A DNA stretch of 28,821 bases, taken from NCBI GenBank assembly GCA_900765525.1, contig CAAFRY010000325.1, positions 1-28,821 on the forward strand, read 5' to 3'. Positions 16,000 to 25,131 of the stretch are shown here, in pieces; positions within the stretch are counted from its first letter, which is position 1, and each line of letters begins with the position of its first letter. Under the pieces are notes generated by a model that saw only the letters and a program-made list of their open reading frames with translations, was not told the origin of the DNA and searched no databases. The position numbers were made by a program, and so were the translations under genes. The stretch comes from an uncultured Blautia sp. GTDB lineage: Bacteria > Bacillota > Clostridia > Lachnospirales > Lachnospiraceae.

Positions 16000-16773
16000 T
16001 TACATTCCTCTTCCTATGATTTCTCCCACTACTGCCCCCAGGGTAATGGCAAGCTCGCAAAGCTGCATATGAAATCCTGCCAAATCCCCGGTAATACCGC
16101 CGAACTCTTTCATGGAAACCCGATAATAATAAAGGTATTCCAAAGCCGCAGCCAGCAAAGCGCAGCCCCCAATCAGGGGATGGTATACCAGCATCAGCAA
16201 ACCTGCCACGCAGCCATAGACAAGACAGACCACCTTTACGCACTGCTTTTGGGCACTATCGGAAAAAGTGGCGGCCAGGCCTGTGTTTTTAGCCATGGGA
16301 AAGGCTGCTATGGAAAATCCTCCTAAAGCCCTGGACAGTACAAATCCCAGACAAACCACAGGAAGTCCCTTTAAACTAATCTCATGGTATAATCCCAGAT
16401 AAAAAAGAAAATACACACAGGCTGTGATAATGGCAAAGGCTCCTGCATGAGAATCCTTCAAAATCTCCAGCTTCCGTTCTCTGGGCTGGTAAGAATGGAG
16501 GGCGTCTGAGGTATCCAGAAGTCCGTCCAAATGAATTCCTCCCGTAACGGCCACCGGTATCAGCAGCAGCACCACTGCATAAAAGCTGTGATTTACCTCA
16601 AGCTTCAATCCCAACAGTCCCCACAGCCAGGTAAGCGCCCCGATTACCACACCAATCAGAGGGAAAAAGCACATGATATACCGCATATTTTCCTTGGTCC
16701 AATGGCTTTGGGGCATAGGAATTTTGGAATACATGGCAAAAGCAATTTTAAAACTGTTCCAAAGCTGCTTCAT
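16000..16773 (-). CDS. cobS: Adenosylcobinamide-GDP ribazoletransferase CobS
   Basis: A membrane enzyme joining activated adenosylcobinamide-GDP with alpha-ribazole (phosphate), the last step of loop assembly. 257 aa, multiple hydrophobic helices, and the conserved acidic motif GGIHLDGLLDTSDAL. Further family features are the N-terminal AFAMYSKIPMP and the C-terminal GGITGDLAGFHMQLCELAIT. AGAGGAA precedes the ATG. It overlaps the end of cobU by 26 bases. Confidence 0.94.
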   Translation of the reverse strand: MKQLWNSFKIAFAMYSKIPMPQSHWTKENMRYIMCFFPLIGVVIGALTWLWGLLGLKLEVNHSFYAVVLLLIPVAVTGGIHLDGLLDTSDALHSYQPRERKLEILKDSHAGAFAIITACVYFLFYLGLYHEISLKGLPVVCLGFVLSRALGGFSIAAFPMAKNTGLAATFSDSAQKQCVKVVCLVYGCVAGLLMLVYHPLIGGCALLAAALEYLYYYRVSMKEFGGITGDLAGFHMQLCELAITLGAVVGEIIGRGM

Positions 16774-17308
16774 TGAGTTGTTCCTCTTTTCTATTGTCTT
16801 TTAAATATATGGGAATTCCGTAGACCACCTCAATTACCTGCCCGGCCCATTTCCCCAACCAGCGGTTTATTTCTCCCAGATAGGTCTGGTATCTTGTAGT
16901 CTCAGGGTCATAGCAGATACCGTCAGAAAAAATCTCATTAGTGACCACCACCAGCTCCCGGGCCTGTCCGGCCAGCTTCCGGATTCCCTCCAGAATTTCC
17001 TGCACTGTACGTTCCCCTGCGCCATCCTGGCGGAACATTTCATTTGCCACCAGATTGGACATACACTCCAAAAGTACATTGGCTCCCTTGGATATTTCCA
17101 AATTTTTTAAGCCTGTATAACACTCTATAGTCTGAAAATTTTTCTTTTCCCGCATAGCCCGGTGCCGTTTTACCCTCTGGCGGCTCTCTTCGTCAAAAGG
17201 ATACATAGTGGCAATATAGATTCTCTCTCTTTCTCCGAAACCGGTAATCCTTTCTTCCGCATAGGCGGATTTCCCGCTGCCGCTGCCTCCTGTTATCAAC
17301 GTAATCAT
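16748..17308 (-). CDS. cobU: Adenosylcobinamide kinase / guanylyltransferase CobU
   Basis: A bifunctional cytosolic enzyme that phosphorylates adenosylcobinamide and then transfers GMP to it. 186 aa from MITLITGGSGSGKSAYAEER, P-loop GGSGSGKS at 7-14. RIYIATMYPFDEESRQRVKRHR carries the histidine expected to take GMP. VVVTNEIFSDG and INRWLGKWAGQVIEVVYGIPIYLK are the usual C-terminal motifs. AAGGAG seven bases before the ATG fixes the start, 13 bases after cobT. Confidence 0.94.
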   Translation of the reverse strand: MITLITGGSGSGKSAYAEERITGFGERERIYIATMYPFDEESRQRVKRHRAMREKKNFQTIECYTGLKNLEISKGANVLLECMSNLVANEMFRQDGAGERTVQEILEGIRKLAGQARELVVVTNEIFSDGICYDPETTRYQTYLGEINRWLGKWAGQVIEVVYGIPIYLKDNRKEEQLNEAALEQF

Positions 17309-17321
17309 GTCCCAACTCCTT

Positions 17322-18371
17322 TTACTGCAGCGGCTTATAAGCTTCCATACCGAAATTTCCAAAATCACTCATTCCATAGTAAACCGCCAATCCGGTATCC
17401 AGAAGCGGGAACAGATTCAGGGCTCCCGTTCCCTCTCCAAGGCACATATCACAGTGCAGAGGAGCTTCTTTTCCCAGCTTTTCCAAAAGAAGCGCTCCGG
17501 CCGGCTCCTTAGATACATGTGAGGCCAGCATATAATCCCTGGAAACAGGACTTAAAGCTGCTGCAGCCAAAGCTCCTGTAGCTGAAATAACCCCGTCAAT
17601 CACTACTGGAATATGAAGAGCTGCACCGCCGATAAACATACCTGCTATTGCGGCAATGTCAAATCCTCCTACCTTAGCCAGCACATCTACCGGGTCCTGG
17701 GGATTGGGTTTATGGAGAGAAACCGCAGTTTTGATAGCCTTAATCTTCCGCTGCAATCCCTCTGTAGAAAGTCCTGCTCCTCTTCCCGTCATGGTCTCCA
17801 CCGGCATATCCAGAAGTACGGAGGCCACTGCGCTGCTGGTCGTTGTATTTCCGATACCCATCTCTCCTGTGGCAATGATTTGGTAGCCCTTATCCTTCAT
17901 CATCTGGACCGCCTCAATTCCCACCTCAATAGCTCTGACAGCCTGCTCTCTTGTCATAGCCGGCTCCTTTGCCATATTTTTGGTTCCATAGGCTATTTTC
18001 CGGTTAAAAATACTGACGTCCACCGCAACCCCCACATCTATGGGAAAAATATCACAGCCAACGCTTCTGCACATGAGGCTGGAGGCCGCTCTGGTCTTTA
18101 AAAAGCTTTCTGCTACCAGTGCCGTAATTTCCTGTCCGGTTTGGGTGACGCCTTCCTCCACCACACCGTTGTCCGCACACATGGGAACCAGAACTCTCTT
18201 TTTTATCTGCACATCCGGACTGCCAATAATCCCGGCAATCTGAACCACCATATCTTCAAGCTTTCCAAGACTGTGAAGAGGATGGGCAATACTGTCCCAC
18301 CTTTTTCTGGTTTCTTCCATAACCTCTTGGTTCAGAGGCTGGATTTTCTCTAACGCTTCCTGTAAGTTCAT
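17322..18371 (-). CDS. cobT: Nicotinate-nucleotide:dimethylbenzimidazole phosphoribosyltransferase CobT
   Basis: Makes alpha-ribazole phosphate (or the nucleotide of another lower ligand) from nicotinate mononucleotide. 349 aa from MNLQEALEKIQPLN, matching the family. Motifs include RVLVPMCADNGVVEEGVTQ, GEMGIGNTTTSSAV, MTGRGAGLS and the catalytic-glutamate stretch LGEGTGALNLFPLLD. AAGGAGG precedes the ATG, which overlaps the cbiA stop as ATGA. No dimethylbenzimidazole-synthesis genes (bluB, bza) are in the window, so the lower ligand cannot be told. Confidence 0.95.
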   Translation of the reverse strand: MNLQEALEKIQPLNQEVMEETRKRWDSIAHPLHSLGKLEDMVVQIAGIIGSPDVQIKKRVLVPMCADNGVVEEGVTQTGQEITALVAESFLKTRAASSLMCRSVGCDIFPIDVGVAVDVSIFNRKIAYGTKNMAKEPAMTREQAVRAIEVGIEAVQMMKDKGYQIIATGEMGIGNTTTSSAVASVLLDMPVETMTGRGAGLSTEGLQRKIKAIKTAVSLHKPNPQDPVDVLAKVGGFDIAAIAGMFIGGAALHIPVVIDGVISATGALAAAALSPVSRDYMLASHVSKEPAGALLLEKLGKEAPLHCDMCLGEGTGALNLFPLLDTGLAVYYGMSDFGNFGMEAYKPLQ

Positions 18372-19786
18372 CTTTTCTCCTCCTTTTCTCTGTATCTGCC
18401 GCAAGCCTCCAGAAAGGCCTTTGGAAGTCTTGGATTGCCCCAGTAATAAAAATGGGGAAAACCTGCCAGCATGGTATCGTCCGCATGGATACATTTCCAA
18501 CTCCGGCTGCTTTCCGGCTTAACTGCCAGAAAATCTTCCCCACAGTTGGTTGAATCAAAATAATGAAACTCATGGGCCGGACAAGGGCCTGTCTCTGCCC
18601 CGAAAACCTTTTTATTCTGCTCCAGGGTAATATAGCCAAATCTGGACAGCCTTGGCGTTTTATAGGCTTTTCCTTTTACCTTTCCCACGCCGGCCCGTTC
18701 CCGGCCCTCCATGTCCTCAAAAGTTTCATGAAGATAGAGAAAGCCGCCGCACTCGGCCATAACAGGCATCCCTCCGTCAAGAGCTTTCTTCAGAGAGTTC
18801 CGCATTTCCCTGTTTTCCTCCAGCTCTTTTCCGAACAGCTCCGGATAACCGCCGTAAAGCAGCAGTCCGTCCAGTGCCGAAGGCAGAGTTCTGTCATGAA
18901 TAGGGGAGAATTCCTTTAATTCAGCTCCCATATCCTTTAAAAGCTGCAAATTGTCCTCATACATAAAGCAAAAGGCCTCATCCTTTGCCAAGCCAATACG
19001 CAGAGGCCTTTTTGCCTTTATGTTCTCTATTTTCTCCCCTGAATTCTGGCTCCAATATCCTGCTGCCTCTTGTTCCCACAACTCCCAGGAAAGAGAGGGT
19101 GCACGACCAGCCAGGCTTAAAAGCCCTTCTAAATCCAATGAGTTCTCCAGAATTCCGGCCAGCCGGTCTAATTTCTCTCTTAAATCTTCGATTTCTTCTG
19201 GCAATACCAGTCCTAAATGACGGCTTTCTATGACACAGTCCTCCACCTTTGGCACATATCCGTAAACCTTTACCCCGCACTGCTCCTCTATGAGCTTCTT
19301 CATCCTGGGATAAAGCATGGGAGACATCTGGTTTAATATCACTCCGGCTATGCGGCTGTCAGACTGGTACTTTAGGAATCCCTGAATATAAGCAGCAATG
19401 GAAAGGCTCATCCCCCTGCTGTTTACTATCAGCACAGCCGGAGTATCGGTAATTCTGGCCACATCATAGGCGCTGGCCCTTACTGTGGTGCCTCCCACTC
19501 CGTCATAATACCCCATAACTCCTTCTATCACTGCCAGATTGCAGCCCCGGCTGTTTCTTCCCAGAAGATACCGCAGGGTATTTTCTCCGGCAAAAAAGGC
19601 GTCCAGATTTCTGGACCTTGTGCCGATAACCTTGGTATGAAACATGGGGTCTATATAATCCGGCCCGCATTTAAAGGAGGCCACCTGCAGGCCTCTGTTT
19701 TTTAAAGCCTGGAGAATCCCGCAGGTCAACAGTGTCTTTCCGCTCCCGCTGGCTCCGGCTGTTAATAGAAAACGTGGCAGCTCCAT
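18368..19786 (-). CDS. cbiA: Cobyrinate a,c-diamide synthase CbiA
   Basis: ATP- and glutamine-dependent amidation of the a and c side chains of cobyrinate. 472 aa. The N-terminal P-loop is GASGSGKT (11-18), followed by KCGPDYIDPMFH, SRNLDAFF and EGVMGYYDG. The C-terminal amidotransferase domain has MAECGGFLYLHE with the cysteine nucleophile, and HEFHYFD. It starts one base after the cbiJET stop. Confidence 0.95.
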   Translation of the reverse strand: MELPRFLLTAGASGSGKTLLTCGILQALKNRGLQVASFKCGPDYIDPMFHTKVIGTRSRNLDAFFAGENTLRYLLGRNSRGCNLAVIEGVMGYYDGVGGTTVRASAYDVARITDTPAVLIVNSRGMSLSIAAYIQGFLKYQSDSRIAGVILNQMSPMLYPRMKKLIEEQCGVKVYGYVPKVEDCVIESRHLGLVLPEEIEDLREKLDRLAGILENSLDLEGLLSLAGRAPSLSWELWEQEAAGYWSQNSGEKIENIKAKRPLRIGLAKDEAFCFMYEDNLQLLKDMGAELKEFSPIHDRTLPSALDGLLLYGGYPELFGKELEENREMRNSLKKALDGGMPVMAECGGFLYLHETFEDMEGRERAGVGKVKGKAYKTPRLSRFGYITLEQNKKVFGAETGPCPAHEFHYFDSTNCGEDFLAVKPESSRSWKCIHADDTMLAGFPHFYYWGNPRLPKAFLEACGRYREKEEKR

Positions 19787-19787
19787 G

Positions 19788-21767
19788 TTAATTCCTCTCT
19801 TTTCTTCCTCTGCAGGATAGAATATAAATAGGATTTTCTCCCATCATCATATGGTATGGTCCTAAAAGCTTCCCTCTGCTGACAGCAAGCTGTATAACTT
19901 CCACATCCTCCACAGGAAGGGTTTTCATACAGTCTAAAGCCTGTGAAATGCTTTCCAGGGCAATACAGTTTATCACAATTCTCACCTGGGGATTTTTCTC
20001 CAGAACTGTCTCTAAAATGGCTTTCATATTTCCGGAGGAGCCTCCCATAAACACATGAGTTGGAGGTTCCAGTTCCTTCAGAGCCTCCGGGGCCATACCC
20101 TCAATGATGCTAAGATTCTGCGCACCGAATTTTCTTTTATTTTTCTTTATAAGCTCACCGGCCTCCGGCTTCTTTTCAATGGCGTAGACCCGGCCTTTAC
20201 AGGCTCGCAAAGCCATCTCTACAGATACGGAACCAGTGCCTGCTCCCACATCGTAGCATACCGAATCCTCCCAAAGCCCCAGTTTAGACAAGGAAACGGT
20301 ACGCACCTCTTCTTTTGTCATGGGCACTTTGTCCCGGAGAAATTCACTGTCCCGGATTCCGTGAACTGCCGGGAGCTTTTCATAACTTTTATTTTCCACA
20401 TAAATTACGCTGAGAGAATCAGCATCATATTCCAAAAAATCTTTGGGGCAGCCTGTCCTTATTATCTGGTCCTCATAGGACAGCCGTTCCCCGGTATAGA
20501 TTTTTACCTCTTCCAGTCCCAAATCCAGCAGCTTTCCGGCTAACTTGCGGATTCCATCCCTGGTTCCCAGGATAGAAAAAACTTTGGGTTTATGCCGGAT
20601 AAGCGAAACCAAATCCGTCTCTCTTCCGTGTGCACTGGTTATCAGTACGTCCTCCCAGGATTTCCCTAAACAGCTAAAGAAATAAGCCACTGAAGATACT
20701 CCGCACACCAGGGTTACCTTTCCCTGGATAGCGTCCTTCAGCTTTCTGGCGCCACTGAAAAAGCCTACATCTCCGGAAAGAGCCACCGCAATTTTGTCAT
20801 ACTCCGGATGCTCCCGGATATAGGCGGCAATCTCCTGGCTGTCATAAGCCTGATAAACCTCCTGACCCGGTCTTTTACAGGCTTCTACCATCCTTCCGGC
20901 CCCAATCAGAAGCTGGGCTTCTTCTATGGCACGAACCGCCTGACCAGTCATGGACTCCCTGCTTCCCATTCCGATTCCCACCAGGGAAATTTCTGCCTGG
21001 GATTTCAGTCCAAAGGCTTGGCATAAAAGTCTCTTACACTGAGAAAGGGACATCCCCTCCTCCTGCAGAGGCCTTCCGATGACAACAGGAATACAGCCGC
21101 ATTCCTGAGCTGCATCTATTTTCTCCTGAAAACCTCCTGTGGCTCCTGACATTTTCGTCACCAGATACTTACAGGCATACTGTTCTATCATGGCTTTGTT
21201 TAATTCCTTGGAAAAAGGACCTTGCATGCAAATCAGATTTCGCCCCTGAAAGCCCAGTTTTCCGCACTGTTCCACCACCTTAGGCAGAGACAGTACCCTG
21301 AGAAAAACTCTTTCCTCATAACCGGGCAGGGCTGTAAACTTTTCTGCTTCCTTACTTCCGGTGGTAACCAGAATATTTCCCTGGGTGTCCCTTAAAATCT
21401 CTACAGCCTCTTCCACATTTTTTGCAAAAAGCCATCCTTCTCCTGCTTTTTCTTCTCCACCCTCCCGCAGCACCCGGACATAGGGAGCCTTGGTTTCCCT
21501 GCAGGCCTGGCGGATATTCTCCGTTACCTGGGCAGCATAAGGATGGGTAGCATCAATAACCATTTGGGGACCCTTTTCCAAAAACAGGGCTTTCATTTCC
21601 TCCAGTCCAAGAGGATTGTGGGAAATTTCCAATCCCTCTCCCTCTGGCAGCAGCTCCTCTCCGTAGGCAGTAGCCACGCAGATATGGGCGGGAATTTTCC
21701 GTTTTTCCAGAAACTTGGCCAGGTGCCGGCCTTCTGTGGTTCCGCCGAAAACAACTACCTTACACAT
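19788..21767 (-). CDS. cbiJET: CbiJ-CbiE-CbiT triple fusion (precorrin-6A reductase and C5,15-methyltransferase/decarboxylase)
   Basis: Three enzymes in one 659-aa chain. Residues 1-255 are CbiJ, reducing cobalt-precorrin-6A (FGGTTEGR, IDATHPYA, TKMSGATGGFQEK). Residues 258-460 are CbiE, a tetrapyrrole methyltransferase for C5 (VGIGMGS, SGDVGFFSGA, SAHGRE). Residues about 475-655 are CbiT, the SAM-dependent C15 methyltransferase/decarboxylase (VPMTKEEVR, YDVGAGTGSVSVEMA, FMGGSSGNM). CbiE and CbiT are often fused (as CobL), while fusion of all three is rarer. All key motifs are kept and linkers are short. The start overlaps the cbiH stop by 8 bases. Confidence 0.93.
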   Translation of the reverse strand: MCKVVVFGGTTEGRHLAKFLEKRKIPAHICVATAYGEELLPEGEGLEISHNPLGLEEMKALFLEKGPQMVIDATHPYAAQVTENIRQACRETKAPYVRVLREGGEEKAGEGWLFAKNVEEAVEILRDTQGNILVTTGSKEAEKFTALPGYEERVFLRVLSLPKVVEQCGKLGFQGRNLICMQGPFSKELNKAMIEQYACKYLVTKMSGATGGFQEKIDAAQECGCIPVVIGRPLQEEGMSLSQCKRLLCQAFGLKSQAEISLVGIGMGSRESMTGQAVRAIEEAQLLIGAGRMVEACKRPGQEVYQAYDSQEIAAYIREHPEYDKIAVALSGDVGFFSGARKLKDAIQGKVTLVCGVSSVAYFFSCLGKSWEDVLITSAHGRETDLVSLIRHKPKVFSILGTRDGIRKLAGKLLDLGLEEVKIYTGERLSYEDQIIRTGCPKDFLEYDADSLSVIYVENKSYEKLPAVHGIRDSEFLRDKVPMTKEEVRTVSLSKLGLWEDSVCYDVGAGTGSVSVEMALRACKGRVYAIEKKPEAGELIKKNKRKFGAQNLSIIEGMAPEALKELEPPTHVFMGGSSGNMKAILETVLEKNPQVRIVINCIALESISQALDCMKTLPVEDVEVIQLAVSRGKLLGPYHMMMGENPIYILSCRGRKERN

Positions 21768-22491
21768 CCTTATATCCTCTGGGCGTTACCATTTTTCCAT
21801 TGATTTCTCTGGTCTGGGAGTTCCCCACAAATACTGTTGTGAACATATCCACCTGAGCCTCTCTCAACTCCCTCAGAGGCATAAGCTTCCAGTCCTCTCC
21901 CTCTCTTCCGATATTCCCCACAATGCCGCAGACGGTATCCGGGGACTTATGCTCCAGCATTAAATCACAGGCCTTCTGCAAATAGTCATGGCGCTTCCTG
22001 CTGGAAGGATTGTACAGACAGATAACAAAATCCGCCTTAGAAGCTTCCAAAAGCCTGGCCTCAATTTTCTCCCATGGAGTCAGCAAATCACTGAGACTGA
22101 TTAGGCAAAAATCGTGAATCAAAGGGGCTCCTAAAACAGCCGCTCCTGCTGTGGCTGCCGTAACACCCGGGATGACTTTTAGCTGTACCTGAGGATAATT
22201 CTCTCCCACCTGGTACATAAGGCCTGCCATACCGTATACCCCTGCATCTCCGCTGCATATCATGGATACAGTCTTTCCTTTTTCCGCTTCCTGGAAAGCC
22301 AGGATACACCGTTCCACTTCTTTTTTCATTGGAGTGGTCATAAATTCTTTTCCGGGGAAATGCTCTTTTACTAAATCCACATATACTGTATAGCCGATAA
22401 TCACATCGCTGTTTTTCAAAGCTTCTGCTGCTTCAATTGTCATTTTTTCATAGGCCCCAGGTCCGATGCCTACTATGTATACCTTATTCAA
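21760..22491 (-). CDS. cbiH: Cobalt-precorrin-3 C17-methyltransferase CbiH
   Basis: SAM-dependent C17 methylation with ring contraction. A tetrapyrrole methylase fold of about 243 aa, with NKVYIVGIGPGAYEKMT at the N-terminus, CSGDAGVYGMAGL, and VIPGVTAATAGAAVLGAPLIHDF. The start is taken as TTG at 22491 because GGAG lies eight bases upstream and it yields the usual N-terminus; a GTG at 22500 is the alternative. Either way it overlaps the end of cbiG. Confidence 0.92.
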   Translation of the reverse strand: MNKVYIVGIGPGAYEKMTIEAAEALKNSDVIIGYTVYVDLVKEHFPGKEFMTTPMKKEVERCILAFQEAEKGKTVSMICSGDAGVYGMAGLMYQVGENYPQVQLKVIPGVTAATAGAAVLGAPLIHDFCLISLSDLLTPWEKIEARLLEASKADFVICLYNPSSRKRHDYLQKACDLMLEHKSPDTVCGIVGNIGREGEDWKLMPLRELREAQVDMFTTVFVGNSQTREINGKMVTPRGYKDV

Positions 22492-23599
22492 ATTCCACAC
22501 TCCATTTCTTCATGCCCAGAGCAACCGTCACTCCGTCCTGGGCATATTTTCTCTGTATCAGTCTTCCTTTTCCCTCCTGGCTGCTGCCTAAAAGAGCCGC
22601 TCTCTCACACACATTGTCCACACCTGTCACTTCCTGAACAAAGGGAGATTGGGCGTAGGTGCCCTCTACCTCCTCCAGCTCCTTTGCGCTGTAGGTTACA
22701 AAAGGAAGATTTCTCTCTTTGCAGTATTCCAGGATTCCCGGTTCCTCTTTTTTCAAATCAATGCTGGCCACCTGCTCCATGGCAACAGAAGGAATCAGCA
22801 GCTCATCGCAGGCTCTTCGCACAACTCGCTCTACTGTTGCTTTAGGAGTATCCTTTTTACATCCCATTCCTGTAGTGATAACTCTGGGAATCAGATAAAG
22901 GGTATGAACAAAAGGATGCTCCATATAACTGCTGGTTACATAGATTCCCGTTTCCGGTTTTTCCTTTCCCTCCTCACACAGGGTAAGTCCTTCCGGGATT
23001 TCTCCCAGCCATGGAAAATCGCTGGCAAATCCCACTTCTTTACCTGCCAGCAGAGCAGCAGATACCTCCTTAGCCAAATCCATATCTGATATATAACAGC
23101 CATTCTTTTTCGCAAAAATATCCACTGCAAATTTTTTGTTAATATCTGTAGCTGTGGTTACCACTGCCTGTCCATGGACGATTTCCGCAACCTCCTGAGC
23201 CAGCTCATTGGCCCCTCCTATATGTCCGGATAAAAGTGAAATAGAAAATTCTCCCTGTTCATCTACAACCACCACTGCCGGGTCCTGTTTCTTGCTCTTC
23301 ACAAATGGCGCTATACTGCGCACAGCGATTCCGCAGGCACCGATAAAAACTATGGCATCGCAGTCCCTGAATCTGCGTCCCGTCCACTCCCGGATAGATT
23401 CGTCTACCGGCTTGGCAAAATCTTTCACATTCCGGAAATCCTTTGAATCTTCCTCTAGCTGAGATTCATCCAGCACTTTTTTGGTATACTTGCTTTTTGT
23501 ATAAGAAGCCACCTGATAGCCTCTCTCCTTCAGCACCCAATAAATCATTTCACTGAGCCGGTACCCGGCCCGACTAAAACTAATGATTGCTATTTTCAT
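22484..23599 (-). CDS. cbiG: Cobalt-precorrin-5A hydrolase CbiG
   Basis: Opens the ring-A lactone and releases the C20 fragment as acetaldehyde, a step found only in the anaerobic pathway. 371 aa from MKIAIISFSRAGYRLSE. The central domain has FIGACGIAVRSIAPF and LLSGHIGGANELA. The C-terminal domain has TTGMGCKKDTPKATVE and AMEQVASIDLKKEE. GAGGTGAGAGG stands before the ATG. The 47-base gap to cbiF is one of the largest inside the operon. Confidence 0.95.
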   Translation of the reverse strand: MKIAIISFSRAGYRLSEMIYWVLKERGYQVASYTKSKYTKKVLDESQLEEDSKDFRNVKDFAKPVDESIREWTGRRFRDCDAIVFIGACGIAVRSIAPFVKSKKQDPAVVVVDEQGEFSISLLSGHIGGANELAQEVAEIVHGQAVVTTATDINKKFAVDIFAKKNGCYISDMDLAKEVSAALLAGKEVGFASDFPWLGEIPEGLTLCEEGKEKPETGIYVTSSYMEHPFVHTLYLIPRVITTGMGCKKDTPKATVERVVRRACDELLIPSVAMEQVASIDLKKEEPGILEYCKERNLPFVTYSAKELEEVEGTYAQSPFVQEVTGVDNVCERAALLGSSQEGKGRLIQRKYAQDGVTVALGMKKWSVEFE

Positions 23600-23646
23600 C
23601 CTCTCACCTCGTATTTTCCAGGTTATCCCTGTTTTCCCCACAGATT

Positions 23647-24420
23647 TTACTTTGTTCCTTTTCTGAATTCTGTAGTAAATTCCGGGTCATAAAGCTTAGA
23701 CCTGTCATAGGAGCCATGAGCCACCACATCCCCTACTAAAATCAAAGCTGTTTTTGTAATCTGATTTTCCCGTGCAGTCTTTTCCAGAGTTCCCACGGTA
23801 CAGACAAATTTCTTTTCATCTTCCCAGGTAGCTTTATAGACAATAGCTGCCGGGGTATCTGCCTGGTATCCTCCCTCTATCAGCCTTTCAGACAATTCTT
23901 TCAGCATACCTGTGCTTAAAAAGATAACCATTGTGGCCTGATGGGCGGCAAAGGATTCTATACTTTCTTTTTCCGGCACCGGCGTTCTTCCTGCCATACG
24001 GGTAATCACCACACTCTGGGATACACCGGGAAGGGTATACTCCAAATTCAGGGCAGAGGCAGCTCCGGAAAAAGAGCTTACTCCCGGACAATAGTCATAG
24101 GAAATGCCCTTCTCATCCAGCACATCCATCTGTTCCCGGACAGCTCCGTACAGACAAGGGTCTCCTGTGTGAAGTCTTACTGTAGTTTCTCCTTTTTCCT
24201 CGGCTTCTGTCATTACCTCCAACACTTGTTCCAAAGTCATCTTGGCACTGTTATAAATCCGGCATGATTCCCCTGCATACGCTAAAAGCTGGGGATTCAC
24301 CAGGGAACCTGCATAAATAATTACATCTGCTTCCTGCAAAAGCCTCATACCCCGCAGGGTAATCAAATCTGGGGCTCCGCTTCCTGCTCCAACAAAATGC
24401 ACCATATCTTTCTTCCTCAT
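23647..24420 (-). CDS. cbiF: Cobalt-precorrin-4 C11-methyltransferase CbiF
   Basis: A SAM-dependent C11 methylase of about 257 aa with VHFVGAGSGAPDLITLRG, IIYAGSLVNPQLL, LHTGDPCLYGAVREQMD and CPGVSSFSGAASAL, all diagnostic of CbiF/CobM. The ATG at 24420 overlaps the cbiL stop (ATGA). A second ATG 15 bases on, with AGGAAG before it, may be the real start. Confidence 0.94.
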   Translation of the reverse strand: MRKKDMVHFVGAGSGAPDLITLRGMRLLQEADVIIYAGSLVNPQLLAYAGESCRIYNSAKMTLEQVLEVMTEAEEKGETTVRLHTGDPCLYGAVREQMDVLDEKGISYDYCPGVSSFSGAASALNLEYTLPGVSQSVVITRMAGRTPVPEKESIESFAAHQATMVIFLSTGMLKELSERLIEGGYQADTPAAIVYKATWEDEKKFVCTVGTLEKTARENQITKTALILVGDVVAHGSYDRSKLYDPEFTTEFRKGTK

Positions 24421-25112
24421 TTCTCTTCTTTTACTATAATCAGGGAATAGTACCCGGCCTCCCGGGGAATATCCTGGGCTGTTAAATAGATTTTTTCATC
24501 CTCCATATGGCAATTCTCAATCATGACCGCCTGCTGCCCGCTTTCCAATATACTTTCCCTTATCTGATTCATCTTTTTTCCTGATTTCATCAGCACCTTT
24601 GTTCCCGGCAGTTTTAAAATTTCTTCCATCTCAGAAGCCTTATAAGTAGCAGGAATCACATGGAGAGGCTGGTCCATCTCCACAAGCCCCATGTTCAGCC
24701 TTGCGGCCACAGCACAAAAGGATGTTATTCCACTAATGATTTCTGCCTCATAACCCTTTTGAAGGATTCTTTTATGTACATACAGATAAGTAGAATATAC
24801 CGTAGGGTCTCCTAGAGTGAGAAAGGCAACGTCTCTTCCTTCTCTCAGATGTTCCTCTACCTTAGCCGCCCCATTATCATGGTTCCTCTCCAGCTCCTGG
24901 GGATTTTTGGTCATAGGCATTTCTATTGGCAGAAGCAGCTTTTCATCCAGCCCTTCATAAACCCCTTTCACAATTTTGTAGGCCACTGTGCTGCGGGGTT
25001 CCTTTCCCGGCAATGCAATGACCGGACATTCCTGAATCCTTCTCAGGGCTTTGATGGTAAGCAGCTCCGGGTCTCCCGGTCCCACACCGATTCCATACAG
25101 TTTTCCGCTCAT
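24417..25112 (-). CDS. cbiL: Cobalt-precorrin-2 C20-methyltransferase CbiL
   Basis: The first corrin-ring methylation of the operon. 231 aa from MSGKLYGIGVGPGDPELLTIKA, the N-terminus typical of CbiL/CobI; AAAGGAG lies nine bases before this ATG. Other motifs are LTLGDPTVYSTYLYVH and ISGITSFCAVAARL. cbiD ends 20 bases upstream. Confidence 0.94.
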   Translation of the reverse strand: MSGKLYGIGVGPGDPELLTIKALRRIQECPVIALPGKEPRSTVAYKIVKGVYEGLDEKLLLPIEMPMTKNPQELERNHDNGAAKVEEHLREGRDVAFLTLGDPTVYSTYLYVHKRILQKGYEAEIISGITSFCAVAARLNMGLVEMDQPLHVIPATYKASEMEEILKLPGTKVLMKSGKKMNQIRESILESGQQAVMIENCHMEDEKIYLTAQDIPREAGYYSLIIVKEEK

Positions 25113-25131
25113 GTTTCTTGTCTCCTTTATC

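Noticed and set aside
15605..16243. A 212-codon version of the short CobU-like protein
   Set aside because: The first 84 codons lie inside cobS in another frame and have no family features; the ATG at 15991 has a ribosome binding site and starts with the P-loop motif.
17322..18500. Longer 392-codon cobT starting at 18500
   Set aside because: The extra 43 codons overlap cbiA in another frame; the ATG at 18371 has AAGGAGG and gives the normal CobT N-terminus.
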